Shown here piece after piece: positions 32,395 to 42,060 of a stretch of DNA of 64,000 nt; within the stretch, counting starts at the first letter, position 1, and the number at the start of each line of letters is the position of its first letter. The notes beneath the pieces are model-generated. The model did no database searches. It saw only the letters and a program-made list of their open reading frames with translations, and had not been told where the DNA came from. The DNA comes from Tenebrionibacter intestinalis. Its GTDB lineage: Bacteria > Pseudomonadota > Gammaproteobacteria > Enterobacterales > Enterobacteriaceae. The translations under genes were made by a program, and so were the position numbers. Location of the stretch: positions 1-64,000 of the forward strand of contig NZ_JAEPBH010000009.1 in NCBI RefSeq assembly GCF_016632365.1. The letters run 5' to 3'.

Positions 32395-33031
32395 AATACT
32401 ATTACCATTATCTCAAATTCGGATTCTGTATACACGCGCCCGGATTAGCCAATACGCAATGAGGACGATTAGCAGCCGCTGGTATACTTTCTTTTAGCCG
32501 GGCAGCCCTTTTTAATTAAGAGGCATTAATGTATTTACGTTTCTACGGTGCGCGCAAAGGCGCCAGGCCCGTAGAGGGCCTCACATTGTACCGACTTATG
32601 GCGCATCTCATTCAATAACCCAAAAGGGTTATTATGCCATAAAGCGCTATCACGCGATCAACCCCGTCATTATTTTTACCCTTCAGGCTGACCTTAATAA
32701 TCCATTCGGAATTTTACTGTTAACAGGCGTAAAAAAATAAACGCTTGCTGTGCGTAATGCTGCGCTGACGGATTATTGTTAGTTATATAACGTATTTCCT
32801 GACTCAGACAGCCCCGTATTTCTCTGCGCAGTTTAACTGCGCAAGGCGCGCGTAAAAACGGGCACGCCAGGCATACTGGCGGCACAGCGCGCTATGCTCT
32901 ACATGGCTTTTTGAGCGCGGCCGGGTTAAAAACGGCTAATGAGCGCCTCTGCCGGGATAATGTCTGAATCAGCGGAGCAACGGTTTTTGTGGTTAAATAG
33001 CGCCGCATCGAGCGTCACCGACGGAAACCCA
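32395..33031. other. Long intergenic region between pagP and rna
   Basis: In Escherichia this position holds dcuC and the dpi/cit citrate genes; none is present and no remnant was recognised. It contains one possible tiny gene (listed separately), an 8-bp stem AATAACCC/GGGTTATT (32614-32621 with 32626-32633) and otherwise nothing I can support. Confidence 0.6.
32529..32618 (+). CDS. Possible 29-residue small protein or leader peptide
   Basis: ATG at 32529 with AAGAGG five bases upstream, TAA at 32616-32618 inside the left arm of a stem-loop. The product (MYLRFYGARKGARPVEG...) is basic and has no membrane helix. The ribosome site and the stem-loop at the stop are the only support. Confidence 0.3.
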   Translation: MYLRFYGARKGARPVEGLTLYRLMAHLIQ

Positions 33032-33844
33032 ATGAAAAACAGGCTTATTAGTAGTGCATTTATTTTATTGTCCGCCTTTGTCAACCACAGCGAAGCGGCA
33101 ACAGCGCTGGCGCCAACCCGCTATGGCGACTTTGATAACTATGTGCTGGCCCTTTCCTGGCAAACCGGCTTTTGTCAGAGTATGCACGTGCGCGGGCGCA
33201 ACGTCCCAACAGAGTGTCGCATGCAGCAGGAAAAACGGGATAAAACCCAGTTTCTGACAATCCACGGCCTGTGGCCAGGTTTACCCAAATCCATCGCCGC
33301 ACGCGGCGTAGATAATAAACGCTGGATGCGTTATGGCTGCGCCACACGTCCCGTTCCGGATATGCCCGAAGCGAAAAGCGCGCGAAAATGCGCGCTGCCG
33401 CAGGTAGCTATTAGCCCCGACATTGCAGAAAAGCTGAGTAATGCCATGCCCGGCGCTGGCGGTAACTCCTGTCTGGAACGTTACGAATATGCCAAACACG
33501 GCGTTTGCTTTGGCTTCAGTCCGGACGCGTGGTTCGCAACGATGCTGCGTCTGAATCAGGAGGTACGCCAGAGCGCACTGGGTCGCTTCCTGGCCGCGCA
33601 CTATGGAGAAACCGTGAGCCGCAGTGATTTTAATCGTGCGCTGGAAAATGCGTGGGGTAAAAACAGCGTGAAGGCGGTGAAGCTTACCTGCCACGGCAAC
33701 CCGGCCTGGCTGACGGAAATACAAATTAACCTGCGGGCCGATAGCATTAACGCCCCGCTCAATGCCCACTCCTTCCTCGCCCAGCCCCATCCCGGCAACT
33801 GCGCTAAGCGCTTCCTGCTCGACGCAGCAGGTTTTGACAAATAA
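33032..33844 (+). CDS. rna: Ribonuclease I (RNase T2 family)
   Basis: Periplasmic broad-specificity RNase, 270 residues. The start at 33032 (MKNRLISSAFILL) provides a signal peptide cut near SEA (about 22). The T2 active-site motifs LTIHGLWPG (CAS I, about 72) and ERYEYAKHGVCFG (CAS II, about 150) retain both His and the Glu/Lys. A GCCGCC/GGCGGC stem (33870-33886) follows the stop. Confidence 0.94.
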   Translation: MKNRLISSAFILLSAFVNHSEAATALAPTRYGDFDNYVLALSWQTGFCQSMHVRGRNVPTECRMQQEKRDKTQFLTIHGLWPGLPKSIAARGVDNKRWMRYGCATRPVPDMPEAKSARKCALPQVAISPDIAEKLSNAMPGAGGNSCLERYEYAKHGVCFGFSPDAWFATMLRLNQEVRQSALGRFLAAHYGETVSRSDFNRALENAWGKNSVKAVKLTCHGNPAWLTEIQINLRADSINAPLNAHSFLAQPHPGNCAKRFLLDAAGFDK

Positions 33845-34183
33845 CGTAAAAAGGCCTGCCCTGGACCTCGCCGCCCTTCAGGCGGCTTCCCCCGCCTTCA
33901 ATTTGCCGATTTCAGCGCGGCTACCTCGTTTCACGCTGCAAGCATCTGCGTTTTAACAGCGGCTCTGGCGCTGTTCGCGCTTTTTAAAAATGTTTGCGCG
34001 GTCGGTATTATTCACCACGCTTTTTCGTAAAAAAGTAAAGCACAATACGTCCTGCCGCATCCGGCTCCCGATGTCTGGGTTAATTGTTGCCTCACACAAA
34101 TCCGCAAGCAAAAAAGCAATCGCTTCTCTTTTTGTTCCCTATTTTTCTGTCACGCTTTATTCCATTACCGGCAGGAGGACATT
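33845..34183. other. Intergenic region between rna and the 51-codon gene
   Basis: About 340 bases, mostly AT-rich towards the right. Apart from the post-rna stem at 33870-33886 I see no gene or recognisable element. Escherichia has rnk and ybdR near here; neither is present. Confidence 0.5.
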
Positions 34184-34339
34184 ATGCTCAACACCGAAAA
34201 CTATCTTCGCAGTCTTCGCGCGTTGTTTGATGCGCAACCTCAACCCCGTATACAGCCCCGCTGGCTGTGGCTGTCGCCGGAACAGCGCGAACAGCGGCTA
34301 CGCGAACTTCTGCAACCGCAGGCCAACCGGCACCGTTAA
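34184..34339 (+). CDS. 51-residue basic small protein
   Basis: ATG at 34184 with a full AGGAGG (34173-34178) at five bases, stop at 34337-34339. The sequence MLNTENYLRSLRALFDAQ, then a Pro/Arg/Gln-rich part and WLWLSPEQREQRLRELL reads as a short helix, linker and amphipathic helix. Codon use is that of neighbouring genes. The family is not recognised; the perfect ribosome site is the main evidence. Confidence 0.6.
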   Translation: MLNTENYLRSLRALFDAQPQPRIQPRWLWLSPEQREQRLRELLQPQANRHR

Positions 34340-34616
34340 CGCGCACTGCCTCACCGTTTTATCCGGGCGCGAATACAGCAGCGTTATTTGTAACAGCAGC
34401 CGTTATCATTATGTAACAGGGCCGCCTGATTTCTGTCAAAAGTGCGGCCCTCTGACGCAAGGCCGGGATCGTTTACGTCCAGCTCCGGTTTTACGGTCAG
34501 GCTATACCCACAGGAAAGCGCAAGAAATGAGAAGCCGGACGGTATGTTTATGTCGAATGTTTGATGTTCTTCTCAAAATGTTAATCACAGTAGCAATACT
34601 TATAACTCCGCACTGA

Positions 34617-34646
34617 ATGTTACCAGTATCATGTTACCGGTATCAG
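34617..34646 (+). promoter_or_regulatory. Two tandem GntR-type operators upstream of the permease
   Basis: ATGTTACCAGTATCAT (34617-34632) and ATGTTACCGGTATCAG (34631-34646) repeat with a 14-base period and share two bases. Both resemble the GntR/IdnR operator ATGTTA-N4-TAACAT of E. coli gluconate genes. A TATAAC hexamer at 34601-34606 could be the -10 element, so the operators would cover the start of transcription. The rest of 34340-34695 shows no gene. Confidence 0.65.
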
Positions 34647-34695
34647 CACAATCGGCGGTCAGGCCGGTATCGTAAAAAAGAGTAGAGGTAGAGAA

Positions 34696-36072
34696 ATGAC
34701 AGAAATGACCTACGCATACGGAGCCGGAACGCTACTGGGCATCGCGGCTCTGGCCGTCGCCCTGCTATTGGTGCTGATTATGCGCTTCAGAGTACATGCG
34801 TTTCTGGCGCTAACCGTCGTTAGCATTATGGTCGCGCTGGTGACCAAAGTCCCGTTTGATAAAGTCGTCCCCACGCTGCTTGGCGGCTTTGGCAGCACGC
34901 TGGCAGGCGTTGCCCTGCTGGTAGGACTGGGCGCCATGATTGGCCGCCTGCTGGAAGTATCGGGCGGCGCCAAAGTGTTGGCCGATACGCTTATTAACAA
35001 ATTTGGGTCGCACCGGGCGCCGTTCGCACTCGGCATCGCTTCACTGCTGTTCGGCTTTCCAATCTTCTTCGACGCAGGTCTGGTGGTCATGTTGCCGATT
35101 ATCTTTAGCGTGGCGAAGCAGTTTGGCGGCTCAACGCTAAAATACGCCCTTCCGGCCGCAGGCGCATTCGCCGTTATGCACGCGCTGGTTCCGCCCCATC
35201 CGGGGCCGGTAGCCGCTGCGGAATTGCTCGGGGCTAATATTGGTCTGCTGGTGATGCTGGGCCTGATTATCGCCATCCCGACCTGGTACATTGGTAGTTA
35301 TCTGTTCGGCCTGTACGCGGGCAAAAAATTTGACGTTAAGCTGCCCCGTTCTTTTTTAAGCGCCGTAGAGGTTGATTGCGAACATCAGCCGCCCTCTTTC
35401 GGCATGGTTATGACTATTCTGATGCTGCCGCTGGCGCTTATCTTCCTTGATACCGGCCTGAATACCGCCATAGTAATGGGAGCGGTACCCGGCGATAACG
35501 CCCTGGTAAACTTCCTGCGCATGTTGGGTAAGACCCCGATTGCGCTTTTGATTACTGTACTGTTTGCGCTGATCGTCTTCAGCGGCCGTCACTCGCGCCA
35601 GCACCTGGAAAAAATTTGCGAAGGCGCGCTCGGCCCTATTTGCGGCATTATTCTGGTAACGGGCGCAGGCGGTATGTTCGGCGGCGTTCTGCGCGCCAGC
35701 GGCATTGGCGATGCGCTGGCAGGCGTATTGTCCGACACCGGGATGCCGATTATCGTGGCGGCCTTTGTTATCTCCACCGCGCTACGCGTAGCCCAGGGGT
35801 CCGCCACTGTTGCCCTGACGACTACTGCCGCGCTGATAGCGCCGCTGGTGGAAACCGCTACCGGACTTAGCCAGTTTGACCTGTGTTTTATCGTTATCGC
35901 TATCGCGGGCGGCGCGACCGTGCTGTCTCACGTAAACGACTCCGGCTTCTGGCTGGTTGGCCGCTTCCTCGAAATGGATGAAAAAACCACGCTGAAAACC
36001 TGGACTGTAATGGAAACGCTGCTCGGTAGTATCGCATTCCTGCTGGCGCTGATGGGAAGCCTGCTTCTGTAG
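34696..36072 (+). CDS. GntP-family gluconate:H+ symporter
   Basis: Inner-membrane permease of 458 residues with about 12 hydrophobic spans. Family motifs include GFPIFFDAGLVVMLPI (about 114-129), VPPHPGP (about 163) and QGSATVAL...SHVNDSGFWLV near the C-terminus, as in GntP/GntU/GntT. The GntR-type operators just upstream support gluconate or a related sugar acid as substrate. No kinase gene accompanies it. Not part of this locus in E. coli, so probably gained or relocated. I cannot choose a paralogue name. Confidence 0.88.
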   Translation: MTEMTYAYGAGTLLGIAALAVALLLVLIMRFRVHAFLALTVVSIMVALVTKVPFDKVVPTLLGGFGSTLAGVALLVGLGAMIGRLLEVSGGAKVLADTLINKFGSHRAPFALGIASLLFGFPIFFDAGLVVMLPIIFSVAKQFGGSTLKYALPAAGAFAVMHALVPPHPGPVAAAELLGANIGLLVMLGLIIAIPTWYIGSYLFGLYAGKKFDVKLPRSFLSAVEVDCEHQPPSFGMVMTILMLPLALIFLDTGLNTAIVMGAVPGDNALVNFLRMLGKTPIALLITVLFALIVFSGRHSRQHLEKICEGALGPICGIILVTGAGGMFGGVLRASGIGDALAGVLSDTGMPIIVAAFVISTALRVAQGSATVALTTTAALIAPLVETATGLSQFDLCFIVIAIAGGATVLSHVNDSGFWLVGRFLEMDEKTTLKTWTVMETLLGSIAFLLALMGSLLL

Positions 36073-36098
36073 CCTTCCATACAACCTTTTCTGACAGC

Positions 36099-36127
36099 GC
36101 CCCCGGACTTACGGCGGGGGCCTGTTT
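36099..36127 (+). terminator. Terminator of the gluconate permease gene
   Basis: Stem GCCCCCG (36099-36105) with CGGGGGC (36115-36121), then CTGTTTTTG. Begins 27 bases after the permease stop. Confidence 0.75.
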
Positions 36128-36349
36128 TTGCCAAAACGGCGTAACCTTCGCGGCTACAACGCGCATCAGCGTCAAAACCGCCGGCTAAGGCCATCCGCTG
36201 TCTGGCACGGTATGAAAACGTCACTCACGCCACAAATTAGCTCACGCTCACAATCCTGTTGGCGTCTTACACGCCCGGCTCACGCAGACTATTTTCACGT
36301 ACTACGCTTAAAAAGGAGGCGTTTTTCCACTCTCATAAGGCGTAAGCGT

Positions 36350-36778
36350 ATGTACAATACAATCCTGATGCCGGTAGACGTTTTTGAAATAGAGCTCAGC
36401 GAAAAAGCAATCGGCCACGCTGAGTTTCTGGCGCAGGATACGGGCATGATTCATCTGCTGCACATACTGCCCGGCTCCTCAGCCAGGTTATTTCGCGGTT
36501 TTGCCGCCGAGCTGCGGCGCTTTGAAGAGCACCTGACGCGTGAAGCTAAAGAAAAGCTTGACGGCATAGCAGCGCATTTCCATCTGCCTTCGCACCGTAT
36601 CCAAACCGTTATACGCTTTGGCAACGTACGCGACGAAGTGAATGCGGCAGCGAAAGCGCTCGGTGCAAACATCATCGTCATCGGCTCTAAAAACCCGACC
36701 ATCGCCACTCACCTGCTTGGCTCGAATGCCGCGAGCATCATTCGCTATGCGACCGTGCCGGTACTGGTTGTCCGTTAA
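36350..36778 (+). CDS. uspG: Universal stress protein G
   Basis: Cytoplasmic UspA-fold nucleotide-binding stress protein, 142 residues, start [13 protein letters not shown]. The ATP-binding signature [21 protein letters not shown] (about 108-128) is intact. The upstream in-frame extension lacks homology. Convergent with ahpF, as in E. coli. Confidence 0.94.
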   Translation: MYNTILMPVDVFEIELSEKAIGHAEFLAQDTGMIHLLHILPGSSARLFRGFAAELRRFEEHLTREAKEKLDGIAAHFHLPSHRIQTVIRFGNVRDEVNAAAKALGANIIVIGSKNPTIATHLLGSNAASIIRYATVPVLVVR

Positions 36779-36808
36779 TTGCGCCTGCGGCGACAGGCGA
36801 TAAAATAA

Positions 36809-36830
36809 GAGGCTACCCGAAGGTAGCCTC
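36809..36830 (-). terminator. Terminator of ahpF
   Basis: Stem GAGGCTACC (36809-36817), CGAA loop, GGTAGCCTC (36822-36830). On the minus strand it is followed by TTATTTTAT, so it suits ahpC-ahpF more than uspG. Confidence 0.7.
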
Positions 36831-36892
36831 ATCACATTGCTGTATATTGTCTTTGTCCGTTTTCCAGGCTTGCGCCTGAACGGCTTCCTTTT

Positions 36893-38458
36893 TTATACGG
36901 TTTTAGTACGAATCAGATAATCAAAGGCGCTCAGAGAGGCTTTAGCGCCCTCGCCGGTCGCAATGATTATCTGTTTGTACGGCACCGTGGTGCAGTCACC
37001 TGCGGCAAACACGCCTTTCACACTGGTTTCACAGCGCGCATCGACGATAATTTCACCCATGCGGTTACGTTCAACCGCGCCTTCAAGCCAGTTAGTGTTC
37101 GGCAACAAGCCGATTTGCACGAAAATACCGGATAGCGCCAGGCTGTGTACGTCGCCGCTGACGCGATCCTTATACTCAATACCCGTCACTTTCTGACCAT
37201 CGCCCTTCACTTCTGTGGTCTGGGCGTTAAGAATAATATCGACATTCGACAGGCTGCGAACTTTATCCTGCAGCACCCGATCGGCCTTCATTTCTGGCGC
37301 GAATTCCAGCAGGGTCACGTGGTCAACCACGCCTGCCAGGTCAATTGCGGCCTCCACGCCGGAGTTGCCGCCGCCAATCACCGCGACACGCTTGCCTTTA
37401 AACAGCGGGCCATCGCAGTGTGGGCAATAGGTTACGCCGCGGGTACGGTATTCATTTTCACCCGGCACGCCCATGTTGCGCCATTTAGCCCCGGTCGCAA
37501 TGATGATGCTGCGCGCCTTCAGCACTGCGCCAGAAGCCGTTTCAATCTGATGCAATCCGCCTTGTTCGGCTGGCGGAATCAGACGGGTTGCGCTCTGAGA
37601 GTCGATAACGTCCACGTCATAGTCATTTACGTGCGCCTTCAGCGCCCCAGCCAGCTTCTGGCCTTCCGTCTTCGGCACCGAGATATAGTTCTCAATATCT
37701 ACGGTATCCAGCACCTGGCCGCCAAAGCGTTCGCCCATCAGACCGGTTCGGATACCTTTACGCGCCGAATAAACCGCCGCCGCCGCGCCCGCCGGACCGG
37801 AGCCAACAATCAGCACGTCAAATACATCCCGCTTGTTCAGCGCTTCTGCCGCACGCTTTTGCGCGCCGGTATCCACTTTGCCGAGAATCTCAGCCAGCGT
37901 CATGCGGCCCTGACCGAACTCTTTACCATTCAGAAACACCGCCGGCACGCCCATCACGTTACGTTCGGTAATTTCATTTTGATAAACGCCGCCGTCGATA
38001 GCGGTGTGTTTGATGCGCGGATTAAGCACCGCCATCAGGTTCAACGCCTGCACCACGTCCGGGCAGTTGTGGCAGGAGAGCGAATAATACGTTTCAAATT
38101 CATAATCGCCGTCGAGATCGCGAATCTGCTCCAGCAGTTCTTTCGCTTCTTTCGACGGATGGCCACCGGTCCACAGCAGCGCCAGCACCAGTGATGTAAA
38201 TTCATGGCCGAGCGGCGATCCCGCAAAGCGCGGCCCTTGCTCAGAGCTGGGGTTTGTAATCAGAAAGGACGGTTTACGAACCGGCAAATCGTTACGTTCC
38301 GTAAAAGTGACGCTATCGGACAACTGTGCGATTTCCCCCAACAGTTCCCTGATTTCTGCCGACTTTGCGCTGTCGTCCAGCGTAGCGATTAACTCAACAG
38401 GTTTCGTCAGTTTCTCAAGATAGGCCTTGAGCTGTGTTTTCATATTTGCGTCGAGCAT
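36893..38458 (-). CDS. ahpF: Alkyl hydroperoxide reductase subunit F
   Basis: NADH-dependent flavoprotein that re-reduces AhpC. 521 residues from the conserved start [17 protein letters not shown] at 38458, with AGGGAGA upstream. The N-terminal double thioredoxin domain has CHNC (about 129-132), the FAD motif is [10 protein letters not shown] (about 219), the disulfide centre CPHC (about 345-348) and the NADH motif GGGNSG. Downstream of ahpC and cotranscribed. Confidence 0.97.
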   Translation of the reverse strand: MLDANMKTQLKAYLEKLTKPVELIATLDDSAKSAEIRELLGEIAQLSDSVTFTERNDLPVRKPSFLITNPSSEQGPRFAGSPLGHEFTSLVLALLWTGGHPSKEAKELLEQIRDLDGDYEFETYYSLSCHNCPDVVQALNLMAVLNPRIKHTAIDGGVYQNEITERNVMGVPAVFLNGKEFGQGRMTLAEILGKVDTGAQKRAAEALNKRDVFDVLIVGSGPAGAAAAVYSARKGIRTGLMGERFGGQVLDTVDIENYISVPKTEGQKLAGALKAHVNDYDVDVIDSQSATRLIPPAEQGGLHQIETASGAVLKARSIIIATGAKWRNMGVPGENEYRTRGVTYCPHCDGPLFKGKRVAVIGGGNSGVEAAIDLAGVVDHVTLLEFAPEMKADRVLQDKVRSLSNVDIILNAQTTEVKGDGQKVTGIEYKDRVSGDVHSLALSGIFVQIGLLPNTNWLEGAVERNRMGEIIVDARCETSVKGVFAAGDCTTVPYKQIIIATGEGAKASLSAFDYLIRTKTV

Positions 38459-38647
38459 GGTTTTCTCCCTGGGGCCGGCAAGAAACAGCGGGCTATCGCC
38501 CCGATAACTCATAAACGGAATTGCTGTAAATTGCGCCGCAAAATACTGCGGCGCCAAAGACGTTTCTCGTCAGGTTTACATGGCGCTATGAATATCCCCG
38601 ATGCTGCCATCGGGGGTAGCGCGTTTGTTCTGTAACGGGCAGTGAAT

Positions 38648-39211
38648 TTAGATCTTACCAACCAGATCCAGCGACGGCGCCAGCGTCGCTTCGCCTTCTT
38701 TCCATTTTGCCGGGCACACTTCACCCGGGTGTGAGGCGACATACTGAGCCGCTTTGATTTTACGCAGCAGGTCGGTCGCGTCGCGGCCGATACCTTCAGC
38801 GGTCACCTCAACAGCCTGGATGATACCCTGCGGGTCGACAAGGAAGGTGCCGCGGTTTGCCAGGCCTTCATCTTCGCGCAGAATTTCAAAGTTGCGGGAC
38901 AGCGCCATCGTCTGGTCGCCCAGCATCGCATATTTAATTTTACCGATGGTTTCTGAGCTGCCGTGCCACGCTTTATGCGTGAAATGGGTATCGGTAGAAA
39001 CAGAGTAAATATCCACGCCCAACTTCTGGAACTCGTCGTAATGATCGGCCAGGTCGCCCAGTTCAGTCGGGCAAACAAAGGTGAAGTCTGCCGGATAGAA
39101 GAAGAAGACGCTCCAGCGGCCTTCGATGTCTTTCTCCGTTACTTCAACAAATTCACCGTTTTTGAACGCCTGGTTTTTAAACGGTTTAACTTTAGTATTA
39201 ATCAAGGACAT
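38648..39211 (-). CDS. ahpC: Alkyl hydroperoxide reductase subunit C (peroxiredoxin)
   Basis: Typical 2-Cys peroxiredoxin reducing H2O2 and organic peroxides, 187 residues. Peroxidatic Cys47 in FTFVCPTE and resolving Cys166 in GEVCPAKW are intact, as is the C-terminal YF-like region ([11 protein letters not shown]). Expected to be OxyR-activated; the 318 bases upstream (39212-39529) hold no gene, and I could not define an OxyR site by eye. dsbG, its Escherichia neighbour, is absent. Confidence 0.97.
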   Translation of the reverse strand: MSLINTKVKPFKNQAFKNGEFVEVTEKDIEGRWSVFFFYPADFTFVCPTELGDLADHYDEFQKLGVDIYSVSTDTHFTHKAWHGSSETIGKIKYAMLGDQTMALSRNFEILREDEGLANRGTFLVDPQGIIQAVEVTAEGIGRDATDLLRKIKAAQYVASHPGEVCPAKWKEGEATLAPSLDLVGKI

Positions 39212-39529
39212 CTGTACTTCCTCCACGTTTTCGATGGGATGTAAGGTACCGAATTCTGAACAATTCAGCTAATGCATATCCATTATCAAATCAATAAGCG
39301 ATATCTAACAACGCGGCCTGGCAACCGCCCGCTACTGAATTTAACCATCCGTCAGCGTAGCGGGTCAACGCATACAGAAAAATCCCACCCAACGTTATAA
39401 ATCAGCGCACTAACTGGTAACGGCTTTCAGGGCAACCGGCGTTCAGCGAAGCCCCGTTTATACGCTGACCCACGGTTCAAATACGCGCGCCGCGGCAGGC
39501 GAAAACGCGACGCTTTCGCCCCCGCTCAA

Positions 39530-39987
39530 TGTTAACCTGCATGCAGGCGCAGCGGATTTTACAGCGCCGCGCAACGCTTCGGGCTGTTTGGCAAAACACA
39601 GGCGAATAAGCGTACAGGGAAACAGCCCTTCGCAGAAAACGGAAAGCGGTATCGCCGCCACGCCCGCTTCCGTTGTCAGCCAGCGGCAAAACGCCACGTC
39701 ATCCTGCGATGAAATAGCGCTATAGTCCGCCAGCAGAAAACAGGCGCCTTCACAAGGCAGCAGTTTAACGCCCCGGCGCAGGCGCCTGCACAAACAGATC
39801 GCGTTGTGCGCGGTAAAACGCGGGGGAGTTCGCGGTAGTGTTCCGGCCCGGCGCGCAGCATATCCGCCAGCGCAAGCTGCGCCGGCGAATTCACGGAAAA
39901 CGTCAGATATTGACGCACTTTGCGTAATTCAGCGCTCCACGCCGCAGGCGCAATGCAGTAGCCGACTTTCCAGCCAGTCATATGAAA
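39530..39987 (-). pseudogene. ybdL: 3' remnant of aminotransferase ybdL
   Basis: Reads HMTGWKVGYCIAP (the segment just after the PLP-lysine of YbdL), then RKVRQYLTFSVNSPAQLALADMLR, then after frameshifts near 39820 and 39780 VKLLPCEGACFLLADYSAIS and PLSVFCEG...LIRLCFAKQ. The N-terminal half, including the PLP lysine, is missing: homology stops abruptly at 39987. The normal C-terminus is also frame-disturbed. Not functional. Confidence 0.85.
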
Positions 39988-40230
39988 GGGTTACGCGGCC
40001 ACCGCGCGTTGGCGGTAGTTTGGGCTGGCTCAACGGTGGCGTCTTTTATGCACACGTGATACATGAGAGTGGTACGACGCTATCACGGCGCTACCGCTCA
40101 ATTTCAGCCGGAATGGAGGGCTAAGCCGCTGGAAACAATATCCGGTATGGGCCAGTGTTACAGAGATTCGCTTTATAACAAAGTAAGAAGAGGCCAGCCG
40201 ACTGTTTCACAGCCGGCCTTCAGGGCCTCG

Positions 40231-41295
40231 CTAACGCTTAGCGTCAGGCGCCGTCTCTCCCATAGCGGTGGTGATTTCCGCTGCTAAAAACGCAGCCCGA
40301 AGCGCATCAAGCGGCAGATAACGGCCAATAATCACCAGCCGTGAAAGCACAGGCTCCTGCCCGCCCCAGGGCGCGCCGTAATCAAACCCCGCCACTTTAT
40401 GCACGCCCTGCACAATCAGGCGTCGGGGGTTATCGTCTACGGCCAGCACGCCTTTGTAACGCAGCATATCGTTGCCATAACGTGCAATACAGCTTTCCAT
40501 AAATGCGCCAATCTTTTTAAGATCCAGCCGTCCGGCCTCGAAAACGTGCGCCTGAATGGCATCATCCCACGAACGCATGCCCCCTACAGGCTGGCGAAAC
40601 GGCATAAAGCGCGGCGCCTGGACGTCTGCGGCGCGAATAATGTGGAAACCCTGGCTAAGCGCGTTGCCGTCGCTCAGTTCAAATGCGGCGATATCAAGCC
40701 ACAGCGCCGCCGGACATTCACCCTGAGTGATGTGGAAAATCTCGGCTTTATTATTGATACGGTGAATGCGCGCCAGCGCCTGATTCTGCTCTTCTTCATC
40801 GCAAAGATCGGCTTTGGTCAGCAAAATACGATCGGCAAAGCCTATCTGCGCCGCCGCCACCGGATGCTCATCAAGCTGGCGCTGAATGTGTCGGCAATCC
40901 ACCAGCGTAACCACTGCGTCCAGCCGCAGCGCCTCGCGCAGGCGCTCTTGTACAAAAAATGTCTGAATCACCGGCGCCGGATCGGCCAGCCCCGTGGTTT
41001 CAACAATCAGGCGTTCAAAACGCATTTCTCCGCTTGCGCGCTTATCAAGCAGTTCGTTGAGCGCAGCGGTAAATTCGCCGCGCACGCTACAGCACACGCA
41101 GCCGTTAGACAGCTCCACAACGTGGACGTTTTCGCCGTCGCGCAGCAGCGCGCCGTCAATATTGACCGCGCCAAACTCATTTTCGAGAATAGCGACTGAC
41201 GCGTCGCCGTGGTGAGAGAGAAAATAATTGATTAGCGTGGTTTTTCCCGCGCCGAGAAAACCGGTAAGCAGCGTAACGGAGACAACATCATTCAT
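40231..41295 (-). CDS. CobW/YjiA-type metal-binding GTPase
   Basis: G3E-family P-loop GTPase, 354 residues, possible metallochaperone. Walker A is GFLGAGKTT (about 9-17), the metal motif is NGCVCC (about 63-68), and TKAD (about 162) is the base-specificity motif. The C-terminal CobW_C domain follows. The start at 41295 has AGGAAAG upstream; a longer frame to 41397 would overlap ybdD. It lies 34 bases after ybdD, in the position equivalent to yjiA after yjiX, but is divergent from E. coli YjiA and about 35 residues longer. Confidence 0.88.
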   Translation of the reverse strand: MNDVVSVTLLTGFLGAGKTTLINYFLSHHGDASVAILENEFGAVNIDGALLRDGENVHVVELSNGCVCCSVRGEFTAALNELLDKRASGEMRFERLIVETTGLADPAPVIQTFFVQERLREALRLDAVVTLVDCRHIQRQLDEHPVAAAQIGFADRILLTKADLCDEEEQNQALARIHRINNKAEIFHITQGECPAALWLDIAAFELSDGNALSQGFHIIRAADVQAPRFMPFRQPVGGMRSWDDAIQAHVFEAGRLDLKKIGAFMESCIARYGNDMLRYKGVLAVDDNPRRLIVQGVHKVAGFDYGAPWGGQEPVLSRLVIIGRYLPLDALRAAFLAAEITTAMGETAPDAKR

Positions 41296-41329
41296 AACAA
41301 CTTTCCTGAACTGCGCCTGCGGCACAAAC

Positions 41330-41527
41330 TTAACAACAGCGCGCGCCGCCTTTGCCGCCGTAGCGCGCATCCTGGCGATCGCGGAAGAATTCTTCATAAG
41401 ACATCGGCGTCTGGTCCGGATGGTTCAGGCGCATATGCTGGACATAATTATCATAATCGGGCACCCCAACCATAAGCTTCGCCGCCTGGCCCAGGTATTT
41501 GCCCGCTTTTGCAAGCGTGTCGAACAT
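41330..41527 (-). CDS. ybdD: YbdD/YjiX family protein (DUF466)
   Basis: 65-residue protein beginning [17 protein letters not shown] with the family core [13 protein letters not shown] and the C-terminal [12 protein letters not shown]. It is associated with CstA-type pyruvate/peptide transporters. It remains intact here although the neighbouring cstA is destroyed. Confidence 0.94.
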   Translation of the reverse strand: MFDTLAKAGKYLGQAAKLMVGVPDYDNYVQHMRLNHPDQTPMSYEEFFRDRQDARYGGKGGARCC

Positions 41528-41722
41528 TGTTTCTCCTTAAAGCGCTACCCGCGCCTCCCACACGGGAAACGGCGAAGAGCGTTAACAAACGCCGGAGCGA
41601 AAAATCATGGCAATCAATCTGAAAAAACGATTACGTTGATTTTCATCTGTTAACCGCAAAGAGGGCAAAACCCCGGTTTTGCGCTCTGAGCCTCCCATAC
41701 GAGAGACGTTTTTGCAACTGAC

Positions 41723-42060
41723 TCAGTGCGCGTTTTTGGGCTGCGCAACAAACTGTTCAAGGTTTTCCGGCGCTGGCGCATACGGCGTCTCACGCGCCGT
41801 TGGCCGCGGATTACGCATCGCCGCAAGCGCGGCTTTCACCGAAAACAGCGCCAGCGCCATAACCATAAAGAAAAGCGTCAAGTCGATGGTTGCCCTCCCG
41901 TTGCGTAAGCTGCGAGCGGGTTTACTGCGCCAAAATCGCGCCGCTGTCAATCGTGGCCTGAAACTTACCGGCAACGGCCAGAAACCCCACTTTCGCAACC
42001 GGGCTGAAATATTTTTTGCCCACCTGCCGCCGACCTCACCCAGGCGTAGCGCTGACGGGT
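41723..42060 (-). pseudogene. cstA: 3' remnant of carbon starvation gene cstA
   Basis: Three segments match the CstA C-terminus: RQRYAWV (about 42040-42060), then KYFSPVAKVGFLAVAGKFQAT up to a TAA where a Tyr codon is expected (near 41927), then, in another frame, LTLFFMVMALALFSVKAALAAM...TARETPYAPAPENL to the normal ending PKNAH at 41723. About the first 600 codons are gone, and internal residues after RQRYAWV are deleted. The remnant joins directly to a TnpB remnant. Confidence 0.85.

Noticed and set aside
37145-38194. 349-codon plus-strand open frame opposite ahpF
   Set aside because: Antisense to intact ahpF, no ribosome site and no recognisable product.
39212-39400. OxyR site upstream of ahpC
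   Set aside because: Expected biologically, but no convincing ATAG/CTAT spacing could be defined by eye.
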